Positions 45,229 through 58,440 are shown, counted from the first letter of the stretch. The stretch is 64,000 bases of DNA from Blastococcus haudaquaticus (GCF_900230285.1 NZ_OCNK01000003.1:62001-126000), one strand, 5' to 3'. Numbers and translations: made by a program. The notes: generated by a model not told the origin, from the letters alone.

Positions 45229-46292
45229 CAGGAGGCTCCGGCCAGCGAGCGCGGGGCCGCCGAGGAGACCGCGTCGAGAGCGGCGCGGGCAGCGGGGGCC
45301 GCGGGGCCGTCGAGGGCGCCGAGGGCGCGGAGCCGGTCCCGGCCCTCGGGCGTGATCGAGGCCAGCGCGTCGGCGCAGGCGGTCCGCACGCGCAGGTCGG
45401 ACGCCGACATCCCGGCGGCCAGCGCCGGGACGCAGTCCGGGTCGCCGATGCGTCCCAGGGCCTCGGCCGCCGCCTGACGCAGCGCGGGATCGACGGCGAA
45501 CACGGTCACCCGGCTGAGGGCGTCACCGGCCTGCGGGGCGCCGATGCGGCCCAGCGCTCCGGCCGCGGCGCGGCGGACGTGGGGAGGGGCGCCGGGATCG
45601 TCGAGGGCGGCGGTGAGCGCGGCCACGGCGGGGAGGTCACCGTGCAGGCCGAGCAGGCTGGCCGACAGCGCCCGCGCGGACGCGGTGCCGGAGTCCAGCG
45701 CGGTGCGCAGGGCCGGCAGGGCGGGCGTGCCGAGGTCGAGGACGGCCATGCCGACGATGCCGGAGGGCACCGGCCGGAACGTGGTGAGGGCCGCCAGGAG
45801 GTACGGCACGGCGGCGACGTCGCCGGCCTTGCCCAGCGCGCGCGTGGCGGCGGAGCGGACGTCGGGGGAGCGGTCCTCCAGCAGGGTGACCAGGTCCGGG
45901 GTGTGCCGCGTGCTGCCGGTGGCGCCGAGCAGCATCGCGGCGCGCCCGCGGCGCCACGGCGCACGGGCGGAGAGCTGCTCCGCGGCGCGGTCGACCACGC
46001 CGCGGGCGACGAGGAGGTCGCGCAGCACCTGACGGTCGTTGCCGCGCAGCTGCGGGAGCAGGTGCAGGACGACGTCGTCGAGCACGGCGGGGGCGTCGGC
46101 GAGCGACTGGGCGGTCTGCTCGCCGTCGAGAAGGTTGTAGACCAGCGGCGTCAGCGCCGCGCGACGGGACGCGTCCCGCTGCTCCCGGCGTCGGCGGGCC
46201 AGGTGGGCCCCGCCGACCGAGAGGAGCAGGAGCACGACCAGGCCGGTCACCCCGGTGCTGAGGAGCAGCACGGGGCCCGGCAACGCGGTCAC
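45228..46292 (-). CDS. HEAT-repeat protein with N-terminal membrane anchor
   Basis: A 354-residue protein: one N-terminal transmembrane helix (TGVTGLVVLLLLSVGGAHL) then about eight HEAT/PBS-lyase-like repeats, for example DRSPDVRSAATRALGKAGD and VRRAAAGALGRIGAP. It is probably a protein-binding scaffold for the glycosyltransferase. GTG at 46292 overlaps the response-regulator stop (GTGA). Confidence 0.87.
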   Translation of the reverse strand: MTALPGPVLLLSTGVTGLVVLLLLSVGGAHLARRRREQRDASRRAALTPLVYNLLDGEQTAQSLADAPAVLDDVVLHLLPQLRGNDRQVLRDLLVARGVVDRAAEQLSARAPWRRGRAAMLLGATGSTRHTPDLVTLLEDRSPDVRSAATRALGKAGDVAAVPYLLAALTTFRPVPSGIVGMAVLDLGTPALPALRTALDSGTASARALSASLLGLHGDLPAVAALTAALDDPGAPPHVRRAAAGALGRIGAPQAGDALSRVTVFAVDPALRQAAAEALGRIGDPDCVPALAAGMSASDLRVRTACADALASITPEGRDRLRALGALDGPAAPAARAALDAVSSAAPRSLAGAS

Positions 46293-46675
46293 GCCGGGAT
46301 GCTGCCGGGCGGCAGCGCAGCGGTGACGCGGCTGATGAGCTCACGGGTGCTGAACGGCTTGGCGACGAAGTCGGTCGCCCCGGCGGCGAAGCCGCGCTCG
46401 AGGTCGGGCTCCTGCGCCTTGGCGGTGAGCAGCAGCACCGGCGTACGGGCGAGCCCGGCGTCGGCGTCGGCGCGCAGGGCGGCGCAGACCTCCAGGCCGT
46501 TCATCCGCGGCATCATCCAGTCGAGGACGACGAGGTCGGGGTGCAGTGCTCGGGCGGCCGCCAGGCCGGCCTCGCCGTCGGCCTCGACCGAGACCTCGAG
46601 GCCGAGCCGGCCGAGCCGGAAGGCGACGAGGTCGGCGATCACGGGATCGTCGTCGACGACCAGGACGTGGGGCAT
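46289..46675 (-). CDS. Single-domain response regulator
   Basis: A 128-residue CheY-like receiver: acidic pocket VLVVDDDP, phosphorylated Asp in LVVLDWMMPRMNG, Thr in LLLTAKA and Lys in FVAKPFSTREL. No output domain. It is the first gene of the coupled regulator-HEAT-glycosyltransferase operon, so it may switch polysaccharide synthesis by protein contact. The divergent hybrid kinase with an HPt domain is the obvious phosphodonor. Confidence 0.92.
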   Translation of the reverse strand: MPHVLVVDDDPVIADLVAFRLGRLGLEVSVEADGEAGLAAARALHPDLVVLDWMMPRMNGLEVCAALRADADAGLARTPVLLLTAKAQEPDLERGFAAGATDFVAKPFSTRELISRVTAALPPGSIPA

Positions 46676-46704
46676 GGGGCTCCGATCAGAAAAGGTGTGG
46701 CACA

Positions 46705-46727
46705 ACCAGCATCGGCACGTTGCTGGT
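46705..46727. promoter_or_regulatory. Inverted repeat in the regulator/kinase divergent region
   Basis: ACCAGCA (46705-46711) and TGCTGGT (46721-46727) are perfect 7-bp inverted arms with a 9-nt centre, roughly midway in the 137-nt gap. A transcription-factor site is plausible; the binding protein is unknown. Confidence 0.5.
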
Positions 46728-46812
46728 GTCCCTGTAGCCCCGTGCGTCACACGGGCGGCCGCGCCGGCACCGGTTCGGGTGGAGGCGGCCCTGCACCGGT
46801 CGAGACAGAGGT

Positions 46813-49629
<2,817 letters not shown>

Positions 49630-49657
49630 CCCCGGGCAGGCGGTACCGGCCCCTCCG

Positions 49658-49663
49658 TACGAT
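49658..49663 (+). promoter_or_regulatory. -10 box for leaderless serS mRNA
   Basis: TACGAT lies 6 nt upstream of GTG 49670 with no ribosome-binding site, predicting a transcript that starts at the GTG. Confidence 0.5.
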
Positions 49664-49669
49664 CGGGTC

Positions 49670-50971
49670 GTGATCGACCTCCGGCTCGTGCGTGAGAACC
49701 CCGACCTCGTCCGTGCCAGCCAGCGGGCCCGGGGTGCCGACGAGTCCCTGGTGGACGCGCTGCTCGCCGCCGACGCCGCCCGCCGCGAGGTGGTGAAGCG
49801 GGCCGACGACCTGCGGGGCGAGCAGAAGAACGCGTCGCAGGCGGTCAAGAAGGCCACCCCCGAGGAGCGCCCCGCCGTCCTGGAGCGGGCCAAGGCCCTG
49901 GCCGCCGAGGTCAAGGACGCCGAGGAGGCGCAGCGGACCGCCGACGCCGCGCTGCGCGAGGCGCACCTGAGGATCCCGAACGTCGTGGCCGACGAGGTGC
50001 CGCCCGGCGGTGAGGACGACGCCGTGACCCTGCGGACGGTCGGCGAGGTCCCCGCGTACGACTTCCCGGTGCGCGACCACATCGAGATCGGCGAGGCGCT
50101 GGGCGCCATCGACATGGAGCGCGGGGCGAAGGTCTCGGGGGCCCGCTTCTACTTCCTCACCGGCCCCGGCGCGCTGCTGGAGTTCGCGCTGGCGCAGCTG
50201 GCCATCAGCCGGGCGGTCGCCGCGGGCTTCACGCCGGTCATCGCGCCCGCGCTGGTGAAGCCCGAGGCCATGGAGGGCACCGGTTTCCTCGGCGAGCACG
50301 ACGAGGAGGTCTACCGGATCGAGCGCGACGACCTCTACCTCGTGGGCACGTCCGAGGTCGCGATCGCGGGCATGCACGCCAAGGAGGTGCTCGACCTCTC
50401 CGCCGGTCCGCGGCGGTACGCGGGCTGGTCCTCCTGCTTCCGCCGGGAGGCCGGCTCCTACGGCAAGGACACCCGCGGCATCATCCGCGTGCACTGGTTC
50501 GACAAGGTCGAGATGTTCAGCTTCTGCCGGCCGGAGCAGACCGAGGCGGAGCACCTGCGGCTGCTGCAGTGGGAGGAGGAGTTCCTCCAGGCCCTCGAGC
50601 TGCCCTACCGGGTGGTCGACATCGCGGCCGGTGACCTGGGCACCAGCGCCACCCGCAAGTACGACATCGAGGCGTGGTTCCCGACGCAGGGCACCTACCG
50701 CGAGCTCACCTCCACGTCGGACTGCACGACGTTCCAGGCCCGGCGGCTCAACATCCGCTACCGGGACGAGGACGGGAAGCCGCAGACGGCGGCCACGCTC
50801 AACGGCACCCTCTGCGCCATCGCCCGCACCATCGCCTGCCTGCTCGAGGTGCACCAGCAGGCCGACGGCTCGGTGCACGTCCCCGTCGCCCTGCGGCCCT
50901 GGCTCGGTGGCGTCGAGCGGCTCGCCCCCGGGATGACCCTGGTGCCGCCGGTCCCGGTGCCCACCGCATGA
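49670..50971 (+). CDS. serS: Seryl-tRNA synthetase
   Basis: A 433-residue class II synthetase charging tRNA-Ser. The N-terminal coiled-coil arm (about 30-100, Ala/Glu/Lys-rich) is followed by motif 2 [20 protein letters not shown] and motif 3 [17 protein letters not shown]. Tyr/Thr-rich [18 protein letters not shown] is the serine pocket region. It starts a three-gene overlapping set with two HAD phosphatases. Confidence 0.97.
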   Translation: MIDLRLVRENPDLVRASQRARGADESLVDALLAADAARREVVKRADDLRGEQKNASQAVKKATPEERPAVLERAKALAAEVKDAEEAQRTADAALREAHLRIPNVVADEVPPGGEDDAVTLRTVGEVPAYDFPVRDHIEIGEALGAIDMERGAKVSGARFYFLTGPGALLEFALAQLAISRAVAAGFTPVIAPALVKPEAMEGTGFLGEHDEEVYRIERDDLYLVGTSEVAIAGMHAKEVLDLSAGPRRYAGWSSCFRREAGSYGKDTRGIIRVHWFDKVEMFSFCRPEQTEAEHLRLLQWEEEFLQALELPYRVVDIAAGDLGTSATRKYDIEAWFPTQGTYRELTSTSDCTTFQARRLNIRYRDEDGKPQTAATLNGTLCAIARTIACLLEVHQQADGSVHVPVALRPWLGGVERLAPGMTLVPPVPVPTA

Positions 50972-51900
50972 CCGCGGAGCGACCGAAGGCACTCAAGGCG
51001 TACGGCGTGCTCGCCGACGCCGACCGCGTGGTCGAGCTGGACGCCGCCGCGGTCGGCTCCTGGCGTCCCAAGCTGGTCGCGACCGACCTCGACGGCACCC
51101 TGCTCGACTCCGACGGCGAGGTCGGCCCGCGCACCCGCGCCGCCCTGGAGGCGTGCTGGGACGCCGGCATCCCGGTCGTGGGTGTGACCGGACGCGGACC
51201 GCGGCTGCTCGAGAGCGTCCGCGCCGCCCTCGACGGCCGCGGCATCGCCGTCCTGGCGCAGGGCGGTTTCGTCGTCGACCTCGAACGCGACGAGGTGCTG
51301 CGCACCGTCGGGCTGCCCCGCGACCAGGCGCAGGCGGTGATCGAGCGCATCGAGGCGGTTGCCGGAGAGCTGATCGTCGCCGTCGAGGACGCCGCCGAGC
51401 AGAGCGAGGTCGCCGGTCCGCTGCGCGTGCAGCACGGGTTCGACTGGCCCTATCCCGAGCCGGCGCACCTGCTCCCGCGGCAGGAGGTGCTCCCCGAGGG
51501 CGCCGTCCTCAAGGTGTTCCTGCGCTCGGCGACGGTGGGCCAGGACGAGCTCCTGGCCCGCGCGAAGCGCGTCGTCGACCCGGTCGACGCGGAGGTGACC
51601 CACGCGGGGCTCGGCTTCATCGAGGTGCTGCCGCCCGGGATCACCAAGGCCACCGGCCTGGCGATCGCGTTGGAGCGGTACGGCGTGGGCTTCGGCGACG
51701 TGCTCGTCTTCGGCGACATGCCCAACGACCTGCCGATGATCGGCGCGGTGGCCGAGGCGGGCGGGCGGGCGATCGCCGTCGCCAACGCGCACCCGACCGT
51801 CCGCGCGGCAGCGACGGGCCTCACCAGCGGGCACGACGCCGACGGGGTGGCGCGCTACCTGGAGGCCCTGCTGTTCGACGGCGGGCCCAGCGATGTCTGA
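50968..51900 (+). CDS. HAD-superfamily phosphatase, Cof type
   Basis: A 310-residue HAD hydrolase (Cof-like, class IIB cap). Motif [15 protein letters not shown] near residue 40, motif II VGVTGRG, the Lys of motif III in GITKATGLA, and motif [13 protein letters not shown]. An N-terminal extension of about 35 residues precedes motif I. The substrate is probably a sugar phosphate or nucleotide. ATG overlaps the serS stop. Confidence 0.9.
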   Translation: MTAERPKALKAYGVLADADRVVELDAAAVGSWRPKLVATDLDGTLLDSDGEVGPRTRAALEACWDAGIPVVGVTGRGPRLLESVRAALDGRGIAVLAQGGFVVDLERDEVLRTVGLPRDQAQAVIERIEAVAGELIVAVEDAAEQSEVAGPLRVQHGFDWPYPEPAHLLPRQEVLPEGAVLKVFLRSATVGQDELLARAKRVVDPVDAEVTHAGLGFIEVLPPGITKATGLAIALERYGVGFGDVLVFGDMPNDLPMIGAVAEAGGRAIAVANAHPTVRAAATGLTSGHDADGVARYLEALLFDGGPSDV

Positions 51901-52696
51901 CTGGAAGCCGCGGCTGATCGCCAGCGACATGGACGGCACGCTGCTGCGCTGGGACGACACGGTGAGCGACGCCACGGTGGCCGAGCTCGAGCGGTGGCGG
52001 GCCGACGGCGTCCCGGTGGTGCTGGCCACGGGCCGGCCGCCGCGCTGGATGTACCGCATCCGCGACGTCCTGGGCTCCGGGACGGCGGTCTGCTGCAACG
52101 GTGCGGTGATCATGGACCTGGAGCGGTTCGAGATCGTGCACGAGGAGCTCCTGCAGGCCGACGTCCTCCGCTCGGTCACCGACGGGCTGCGCCGGCGCCA
52201 GCCGGACACCTGGTTCGCGGTCGAGTACGGGCTGGAGTTCCGACACGAGCCGATCTACAAGCCGCGCTGGGACGTCGACGCCCCCGGGGTCGCGGAGGCG
52301 ACCCTGGACGAGCTGGTCGCCCAGCCCGTGGCCAAGCTCCTCGCCCGGCACGAGGAGCTCCCGCGGGACGAGTTCGTCGCGCTGGTCGAGGACGTCGTCG
52401 CCGGGCGCGCGACGGTCACCCACAGCTCCACCGACGCCCTCGCCGAGATCTCCGCGGCCGGGGTCACGAAGGCGTCCGGCCTGGCGCGGGTCGCGGCGAG
52501 CCACGGCCTCGGTCCCGAGGACGTCGTCGTCTTCGGGGACATGCCCAACGACATCGCCGCCTTCGAGTGGGTGCGGGCCGCCGGTGGGCGCGCCGTGGCG
52601 ATGGCGCACGCGCATCCCGACCTCCTGGCCGTCGCCACCGACGTCACCGGTACCAACGAGGACGACGGCGTCGCGTCCTTCCTGGCCTCCCTGTAG
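51893..52696 (+). CDS. HAD-superfamily phosphatase, Cof type (second copy)
   Basis: A 267-residue HAD hydrolase related to its neighbour: motif [14 protein letters not shown], motif [12 protein letters not shown], motif III Lys in [11 protein letters not shown], motif [13 protein letters not shown]. It overlaps the previous gene by 8 nt. Both follow serS, a common actinobacterial arrangement. Confidence 0.9.
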   Translation: MSDWKPRLIASDMDGTLLRWDDTVSDATVAELERWRADGVPVVLATGRPPRWMYRIRDVLGSGTAVCCNGAVIMDLERFEIVHEELLQADVLRSVTDGLRRRQPDTWFAVEYGLEFRHEPIYKPRWDVDAPGVAEATLDELVAQPVAKLLARHEELPRDEFVALVEDVVAGRATVTHSSTDALAEISAAGVTKASGLARVAASHGLGPEDVVVFGDMPNDIAAFEWVRAAGGRAVAMAHAHPDLLAVATDVTGTNEDDGVASFLASL

Positions 52697-52734
52697 TCAC
52701 TCCTCCGCTGGACCCGCTCCATGGATGGATCGAC

Positions 52735-52761
52735 TCAACATCGACCGGAAGGTGCCGTCAA
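52735..52761 (+). promoter_or_regulatory. Sigma-28 (FliA/WhiG)-like promoter for the first chemoreceptor
   Basis: TCAA (52735-52738), exactly 15 nt, then GCCGTCAA (52754-52761) is close to the TAAA-N15-GCCGATAA consensus of flagellar/WhiG sigma factors. It ends 51 nt before the ATG of a chemoreceptor, the usual target of such sigma factors. Confidence 0.6.
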
Positions 52762-52812
52762 TCCGGACAGATGACCGCCGAGGGGGCGGTCCAGGTTCGG
52801 AAGAGGGTCGGC

Positions 52813-54468
52813 ATGGCCGCCGCCGTCACATCCCCGCACGACCCGGCGCTCGATGGACGGGAGAAGACCACGGAGGGGCTGTTCGCGCGCGTCGGCCTGC
52901 AGGGGCGGCTGCTCGTGGCCATCCTCCTGGTCGCCCTGACCACCCTCGCGGTCGGGCTCATCGGGGCCTCTCGCATGACCGTGCTCAGTGAGCGGGCCGA
53001 GCAGGTGTACGAGGAGGGGACGGTGCCTCTCGACGACATCCGGCTGCTGCAGTCGTACTGGTGGGAGTACCAGACGCATTCCGCGCGAGGCGCCATGACG
53101 ACCCTCTCGCCGGACCTCCTGGCGGCGTCGCAGGCGAAGGGGGTCGAGGTGCAGGCCATCATCGAGGAGCTCACCGCGACCGTCGGCGCCGCGCCCCTCG
53201 GCCCCGAGGCCAGGGCGGCCTTCCAGCGCTTCGAGCCGGCGGTCGCCCGGTACTTCGAGGCGCTCGGCCGGCTGATCCAGGCGTCGCAGTCGGGCGCCCC
53301 GGCCCAGCTCGCCCAGGTCGGCACGTTCATCGCCGACCTGCAGGCTGCCGAGGTGGAGGCGGTCGCCGCGCTGACGGAGGCGGCTGACGCCCAGTCCGAG
53401 TCCGCCCACCGGGTGGCCGACGAAGCGATCGCGGCCGCGAAGTCCGCACGCACGCTGACCTTCCTCGTGATCGGCGTCGGCCTGGCGGTGTCGGTGGCGC
53501 TGGCAGTGCTGGTGGCGCGCAGCGTCAACCGGCCGGTCCAGCGGATCAGCGAGGTCCTCGACCGCGTCGCGGACGGCGACCTCACGGTCCGCGTCGGTCC
53601 CACGGGGGGCGCCGAGCTGTCCCGGGTCGCGGCGTCGCTGGACCGCACGCTGGACGCGATCAGCGGGATCCTCACCTTGGTCTCGGACTCTGCCGGGCGC
53701 CTCGGTGACGCCTCCCAGAAGCTCGACGGCGCCGCTGCCGGCATCGCCGCGAACGCGCGCACGGCCGCAGGCCAGGCCGAGGACGTCGTCGCCACGGCCG
53801 GCGCGGTGGCCACGAGTGTGGACACCGTGGCGACGGGCTCGTCGCAGATGGAGTCGGCGATCCGGGAGATCGCGCAGAACGCCAGCGAGGCCTCCCGGGT
53901 GGCCGGCCAGGCGGTGTCGGTCGCCGAGGACACCACGCGGACCGTCGGCAAGCTGGGCGACTCCTCGCAGGAGATCGCGACGGTGGTCAAGCTGATCAAC
54001 GGGATCGCCGAGCAAACCAACCTGCTGGCGCTCAACGCCACCATCGAGGCGGCGCGGGCCGGTGAGGCCGGCAAGGGCTTCGCGGTCGTGGCCAGCGAGG
54101 TCAAGGAGCTGGCGCAGGAGACCGCGCGGGCGACCGAGGACATCTCCAAGCGGGTCGAGGCCATCCAGGCCGACACCGCCGGCGCCGTCGAGGCGATCAG
54201 CCGGATCTCCGGTGTGATCGGCGAGATCAACGACTTCCAGGCGACCATCGCCGCGGCGGTCGAGGAGCAGACGGCGACGACCAACGAGATGAACCGCAAC
54301 GTGGCCGAGGCCGCCAGCGGCTCGCAGGACATCGCGGCCGCCATCACCGGGCTGGCAGCAGGAACGCAGGCCACCAACGAACGGGTCGAGGAGGCGCAGC
54401 GCGCCGCCGGCGAGCTGGCCCGCATGAGCGGGGACCTCCAGGAGGCCGTCAGCCGCTTCACCGTGTGA
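52813..54468 (+). CDS. Methyl-accepting chemotaxis protein 1
   Basis: A 551-residue chemoreceptor: TM1 about 32-54, extracytoplasmic four-helix (4HB_MCP-like) sensor to about 210, TM2 215-236, HAMP ([19 protein letters not shown]), then a long signalling coiled coil with the tip [20 protein letters not shown]. No CheR-binding pentapeptide at the C-terminus (it ends SRFTV). ATG 52813 has GGAAGAGGG upstream; an in-frame ATG at 52771 lacks one. It is a tandem near-duplicate of the next gene; no other chemotaxis genes are in the window. Confidence 0.93.
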   Translation: MAAAVTSPHDPALDGREKTTEGLFARVGLQGRLLVAILLVALTTLAVGLIGASRMTVLSERAEQVYEEGTVPLDDIRLLQSYWWEYQTHSARGAMTTLSPDLLAASQAKGVEVQAIIEELTATVGAAPLGPEARAAFQRFEPAVARYFEALGRLIQASQSGAPAQLAQVGTFIADLQAAEVEAVAALTEAADAQSESAHRVADEAIAAAKSARTLTFLVIGVGLAVSVALAVLVARSVNRPVQRISEVLDRVADGDLTVRVGPTGGAELSRVAASLDRTLDAISGILTLVSDSAGRLGDASQKLDGAAAGIAANARTAAGQAEDVVATAGAVATSVDTVATGSSQMESAIREIAQNASEASRVAGQAVSVAEDTTRTVGKLGDSSQEIATVVKLINGIAEQTNLLALNATIEAARAGEAGKGFAVVASEVKELAQETARATEDISKRVEAIQADTAGAVEAISRISGVIGEINDFQATIAAAVEEQTATTNEMNRNVAEAASGSQDIAAAITGLAAGTQATNERVEEAQRAAGELARMSGDLQEAVSRFTV

Positions 54469-54500
54469 GGAGCTCGCTGCTGCGGCAGCGAGGCAGGACA

Positions 54501-54544
54501 GCGCGACGGCGCCGGACCCCGGGTGGGGTCCGGCGCCGTCGCGC
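54501..54544 (+). terminator. 20-bp GC hairpin after chemoreceptor 1
   Basis: Arms 54501-54520 and 54525-54544 are exact 20-nt reverse complements with a 4-nt GGGT loop, 33 nt after the stop. The core GACGGCGCCGGACCCC recurs in the hairpin after the second chemoreceptor. Confidence 0.8.
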
Positions 54545-54673
54545 TTCCGGCAGGTGAGCCGCCCGACTGGAGTGCGAGGTCGCGCTGCCGAAGAAGCTCA
54601 GGACGACAGGCGCGTCCTCCTGCACGGCGTGGGCGGACAGATGCGTCCTTCTACCGATGGAAGCGAGCAGGCG

Positions 54674-56323
54674 ATGGATGACGAGCGCAATCCCGGGATC
54701 CCGGCGGCGGAGCAGCCGCCGGACGAGTCCCCCCGGCGGACCCTGGCCGACGTCGGTCTCCGCGCGCGGCTGCTGGGGGCCATCCTCGTCGTAGCCCTCA
54801 CGACGGTCGCCGTCGGCGCGTTCGGCATCCAGCGGATGTCGGTCCTCAGCGACCAGGCGCAGGTGGTCTACGACGACGGCGCCCAACCCCTGGACGCGCT
54901 GCGCACCCTGCAGGCGGACTGGTGGCAGATGTCCACCAACACCGCGCGCGCGAACATCCCGTCGCTGCCGGCCGAGAGCCGCGTCCGGGCCCAGCAGGCA
55001 GCCCAGGAGCTCGGCCAGAAGCTGGTCGAGAACCGAGCCGCCGTGGCCGACATGCCGCTCTCCGCGGAGACCCGCGCCCACTTCACCGAGTTCGAGGGCG
55101 CCGTCGACACCTACCTCGGCGTTCTCCAGCAGCTGATCGCCAGTGCCGCAACGCCCGCCGCCCCGGCTCAGGTCGGCCAGCTCGTGGGGCAGCTGAGCGA
55201 GCAGGAGCTGATCATCGCCGACTCCATCGCGGCGGCCACCGAGTCGGCCTCGGTCACGGCCCAGGAGACAGCCACGGAGGCGCAGAACGCCTACGAGACC
55301 GCCCGCACGCTGACGCTGGTCATCATCGTCGCCGGCCTGCTGCTCTCCCTCGTCCTCGCTGTCCTCGTCTCCCGCAGCGTCACCCGCCCGGTCCAGCGGA
55401 TCCGCGAGATCCTCGGTCAGGTGGCCGCCGGTGACCTCACCGTCCGCGCCGGCCGCACCGGCGGCGGGGAGCTCGGCGAGATGGCCGAGTCCCTCGACCA
55501 GACCCTCGACGCCCTCGGGTCCGTGCTGACCCTGGTCGGCGACTCCTCCACGCGGCTGGCCGCAGCGTCCTCGCAGTTGAAGAACGCCGCCGAGGGCATG
55601 CGCGTCAACGCGCAGACCGCCGCAGGCCAGGCCGACGAGGTCGTCACCTCCGCCGGCGCCGTCGCCTCCAGCGTCGACACCGTGGCCACGGGCTCCTCGC
55701 AGATGGAGTCGGCCATCCGCGAGATCGCCCACAACGCCACCGAGGCCGCCCGTGTCGCGGGTCAGGCCGTGGCGGTCGCGGAGAACACGACGAAGACCGT
55801 CGGCAAGCTGGGCGACTCCTCGCAGGAGATCGCGACCGTCATCAAGCTGATCAACGGGATCGCCGAGCAGACCAACCTGCTGGCGCTCAACGCCACCATC
55901 GAGGCGGCGCGGGCCGGCGAGGCGGGCAAGGGCTTCGCGGTCGTGGCCAGCGAGGTCAAGGAGCTGGCGCAGGAGACCGCGCGGGCGACCGAGGACATCT
56001 CCAAGCGGGTCGAGGCCATCCAGGCCGACACCGCCGGCGCCGTCGAGGCGATCAGTCAGATCTCCACCGTCATCGGCGAGATCAACGACTTCCAGGCGAC
56101 CATCGCCGCGGCGGTCGAGGAGCAGACCGCGACGACCAACGAGATGAACCGCAACGTCGCCGAGGCCGCCACCGGCACCCAGGGCATCGCCGCGGCGATC
56201 TCCGGTCTGGCCGCGGGCACGCAGGAGACCAACCAGCAGGTCGCCGACGCCCAGCGCGCCGCCGGTGAGCTGGCCCGCATGAGCGGGGAGCTGCAGGAGG
56301 CCGTCGGCCGCTTCACCGTCTAG
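54674..56323 (+). CDS. Methyl-accepting chemotaxis protein 2
   Basis: A 549-residue chemoreceptor with the same plan as its neighbour. The sensor region differs markedly (Trp-rich [20 protein letters not shown]; many Ala/Gln), whereas HAMP and the signalling region are nearly identical, including [20 protein letters not shown]. It ends GRFTV, without a CheR pentapeptide. ATG 54674 is chosen as the start of the family-like N-terminus; ATG 54641 is an alternative, and the ribosome site is weak for both. Confidence 0.92.
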   Translation: MDDERNPGIPAAEQPPDESPRRTLADVGLRARLLGAILVVALTTVAVGAFGIQRMSVLSDQAQVVYDDGAQPLDALRTLQADWWQMSTNTARANIPSLPAESRVRAQQAAQELGQKLVENRAAVADMPLSAETRAHFTEFEGAVDTYLGVLQQLIASAATPAAPAQVGQLVGQLSEQELIIADSIAAATESASVTAQETATEAQNAYETARTLTLVIIVAGLLLSLVLAVLVSRSVTRPVQRIREILGQVAAGDLTVRAGRTGGGELGEMAESLDQTLDALGSVLTLVGDSSTRLAAASSQLKNAAEGMRVNAQTAAGQADEVVTSAGAVASSVDTVATGSSQMESAIREIAHNATEAARVAGQAVAVAENTTKTVGKLGDSSQEIATVIKLINGIAEQTNLLALNATIEAARAGEAGKGFAVVASEVKELAQETARATEDISKRVEAIQADTAGAVEAISQISTVIGEINDFQATIAAAVEEQTATTNEMNRNVAEAATGTQGIAAAISGLAAGTQETNQQVADAQRAAGELARMSGELQEAVGRFTV

Positions 56324-56374
56324 CAGGACCCCGCCGCCCCACCGCTCGCGGCGGGACCCATGCAGCGGGCCGTA

Positions 56375-56416
56375 CACGACGGCGCCGGGCCCCCGCAGGG
56401 GTCCGGCGCCGTCGTG
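56375..56416. terminator. 19-bp GC hairpin after chemoreceptor 2
   Basis: Arms 56375-56393 and 56398-56416 pair at all positions but one, which is a G-T wobble, around a CGCA loop. Nearly the same sequence as the terminator at 54501-54544. It lies between converging genes. Confidence 0.78.
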
Positions 56417-56425
56417 CGTCCTACC

Positions 56426-56719
56426 TCAGCTGGTGGTGGCGACGACCGCGGCGACGACGAGGATCGCCACGACGACGGCCAGCACGCCGAGGACCACGCC
56501 CGCGATGGCCAGGCCGGTCTTGGCCCCGGTCCGGCGGCCCTGCGAGATGCCGACGCCACCGAGGACCACGCCGAGGACACCGAGGATGATGCCGACGATC
56601 GGGATCACCCAGGACAGGCCGAGGCCCACCAGGCCGGTCACGAACCCGGCGACGGCCATGCCGTTGGGCCGGGTGCCGCTTCCCGTGGTCGTGGACGTGG
56701 TCGAGTGCTCTGTGGTCAC
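56426..56719 (-). CDS. DUF4190-type small membrane protein
   Basis: A 97-residue protein with two long hydrophobic segments. NGMAVAGFVTGLVGLGLSWV then LGVVLGGVGISQGRRTG and GLAIAGVVLGVLAVVVAILV match the DUF4190 pattern (GMAIAGLVLG repeated). The N-terminus is Thr/Ser-rich and soluble. Function unknown. GTG at 56719 with GGAGG upstream. It follows bpa by 122 nt. Confidence 0.85.
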   Translation of the reverse strand: MTTEHSTTSTTTGSGTRPNGMAVAGFVTGLVGLGLSWVIPIVGIILGVLGVVLGGVGISQGRRTGAKTGLAIAGVVLGVLAVVVAILVVAAVVATTS

Positions 56720-56841
56720 GGTTCCTCCGCTTCCTGGTGACCGGGGTCTCCGGCCGGACGCCCCAGAGGGTGCGGACGCCGGGAACGGCGGGCAACCGGT
56801 GTTGCGGCCTTTCACCTGGTCGAGGGAACCGGTGCGTCTCG

Positions 56842-57390
56842 TTAGAGGTACTGACCCCCACCGGGGCGGAAGTCGGGCTGCTGTCCGGGCGCCTGCCCCC
56901 CGGGCAGGGCCTTGCGGCGGACCTCCTCGAGCTGCGCGCGGGCGGCCATCTGCTGGGCGAAGATCGCCGTCTGGATGCCGTGGAAGACGCCCTCCAGCCA
57001 GCCCACCAGCTGGGCCTGTGCGATGCGCAGCTCCGCGTCCGACGGCGTCTCGCCCTCGGTGAAGGGCAGCGTGATGCGCTCCAGCTCCTCGCGGAGCTCC
57101 GGCGCCAGCCCGTCCTCCAGCTCGCGGATCGAGGCGGCGTGGATGTCGCGCAGCCGGTTGCGGCTGGCGTCGTCCAGGGGAGCGGCGCGGACCTCCTCGA
57201 GCAGCTGCTTGATCATCGTGCCGATGCGCATGACCTTGGCCGGCTGCTCGACCATGTCGCCCACGCCGGCCGACCCGTCCCCGTCGCCGTCGTCGCCCTG
57301 CGGCATGGCGAGGGCGCCGACCGGCTGCCCGTCAGGGCCCACCACGACGACCTGCTGGGGGCGCTCGCTGCCGTTCCCGGGTGCAGTCAT
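56842..57390 (-). CDS. bpa: Bacterial proteasome activator (Bpa)
   Basis: A 182-residue ATP-independent proteasome activator. The helical core is VMRIGTMIKQLLEEVRAAPL through QLVGWLEGVFHGIQTAIFAQ, and the chain ends Gly-Gly-Gly-Gln-Tyr-Leu, the HbYX-type tail that opens the 20S gate. Long acidic/Gly-rich N-terminus (GDDGDGDGSAG). ATG at 57390 is used; spacing from the nearest GGAGG is tight, so a start a few codons upstream (GTG 57417) is possible. It implies a 20S proteasome in this organism. Confidence 0.93.
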   Translation of the reverse strand: MTAPGNGSERPQQVVVVGPDGQPVGALAMPQGDDGDGDGSAGVGDMVEQPAKVMRIGTMIKQLLEEVRAAPLDDASRNRLRDIHAASIRELEDGLAPELREELERITLPFTEGETPSDAELRIAQAQLVGWLEGVFHGIQTAIFAQQMAARAQLEEVRRKALPGGQAPGQQPDFRPGGGQYL

Positions 57391-57435
57391 GCCTCCATCC
57401 TGCCCCGGCGCCGCCACCGCCGAACGGGGGGCCGG

Positions 57436-58428
57436 TCAGGCCTCCGGGAGGAGCAGCACCTTGCCGACGTGCTCGCTGGCCTCGACGACGCGGTGCGCCT
57501 CCGCCGCCCGCGACATGGGCAGCCGGCGGTCGATGATCGGGCGGACCACGCCGCGCTCGACGTCGGGCCACACGTCGTGGCGGACCGCCGTCACGATGTC
57601 GGCCTTCCCGCCCCGCCCGGTCGCCGGTCGCGACCGCAGGGCGGTGGCGTGCACCGAGGCGCGCTTGCCGAGCAGCGTGGCGATGTTCAGCTCCGCCTTG
57701 GTGCCGCCCTGCATGCCGATGATCACCAGGCGGCCACCGACGGCCAGGGCGTCGACGTTGCGGGCGAGGTACTTCCCGCCCATGTTGTCCAGGACGACGT
57801 CCACCCCACGGCCGCCGGTCTCCTCGCGGACGCGGTCGAGGAAGTCCTCGTCGCGGTAGTTGATGCCCACGTCGGCGCCCAGCTCCCGGCAGACGTCGAG
57901 CTTGGCCGCCGTCCCCGCGGTGGTGAGCACCCGGGCGCCCGCGCGGGCCGCGAGCTGGATCGCCATCGTCCCGATGCCGCTGGAGCCGCCGTGCACCAGG
58001 AACGTCTCCCCCCGCTGCAGGCCGGCGAGCTGGAAGACGTTGGACCAGACCGTGCAGGTGACCTCCGGGAGCCCGGCGGCGGTGGCCAGCTCCACCCCCG
58101 ACGGGCGGGGGAGCAGCTGACCGGCCGGGACGGCGACCCGCTCGGCGTAGCCGCCGCCGGAGAGCAGCGCGCACACCTCGTCGCCCACGGTCCAGCCCTC
58201 GACCCCCGCGCCGACCTCGCTGATCACGCCGCTGCACTCCAGGCCGAGGATCTCGCTGGCGCCCTTCGGCGGCGGGTAGAAGCCCTGTCGCTGGAGGAGG
58301 TCCGCCCGGTTCACGGCGGTGGCCGCGACGTCGACGATCACCTCGCCGGGCCCGCAGACCGGGTCGGGGACCTCCGACCAGCTGAGCACCTCGGGTCCGC
58401 CGGGCTCGGTCACCGTCACCGCACGCAT
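57436..58428 (-). CDS. NAD(P)H:quinone oxidoreductase, TP53I3/PIG3-like (MDR family)
   Basis: A 330-residue zinc-free medium-chain dehydrogenase: NRADLLQRQGFYPPPKGAS, LGLECSGVISEVG, the dinucleotide site VHGGSSGIGTMAIQLA and VVLDNMGGKYL. It reduces quinones or enoyl compounds with NADPH. Likely leaderless (TAGGGT 6 nt before the ATG). The downstream bpa gene begins 46 nt after its stop. Confidence 0.9.
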   Translation of the reverse strand: MRAVTVTEPGGPEVLSWSEVPDPVCGPGEVIVDVAATAVNRADLLQRQGFYPPPKGASEILGLECSGVISEVGAGVEGWTVGDEVCALLSGGGYAERVAVPAGQLLPRPSGVELATAAGLPEVTCTVWSNVFQLAGLQRGETFLVHGGSSGIGTMAIQLAARAGARVLTTAGTAAKLDVCRELGADVGINYRDEDFLDRVREETGGRGVDVVLDNMGGKYLARNVDALAVGGRLVIIGMQGGTKAELNIATLLGKRASVHATALRSRPATGRGGKADIVTAVRHDVWPDVERGVVRPIIDRRLPMSRAAEAHRVVEASEHVGKVLLLPEA

Positions 58429-58434
58429 CCCCCG

Positions 58435-58440
58435 ACCCTA
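58435..58440 (-). promoter_or_regulatory. -10 box for leaderless quinone oxidoreductase mRNA
   Basis: On the minus strand TAGGGT precedes the ATG (58428) by 6 nt, with no ribosome-binding site. Confidence 0.5.
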
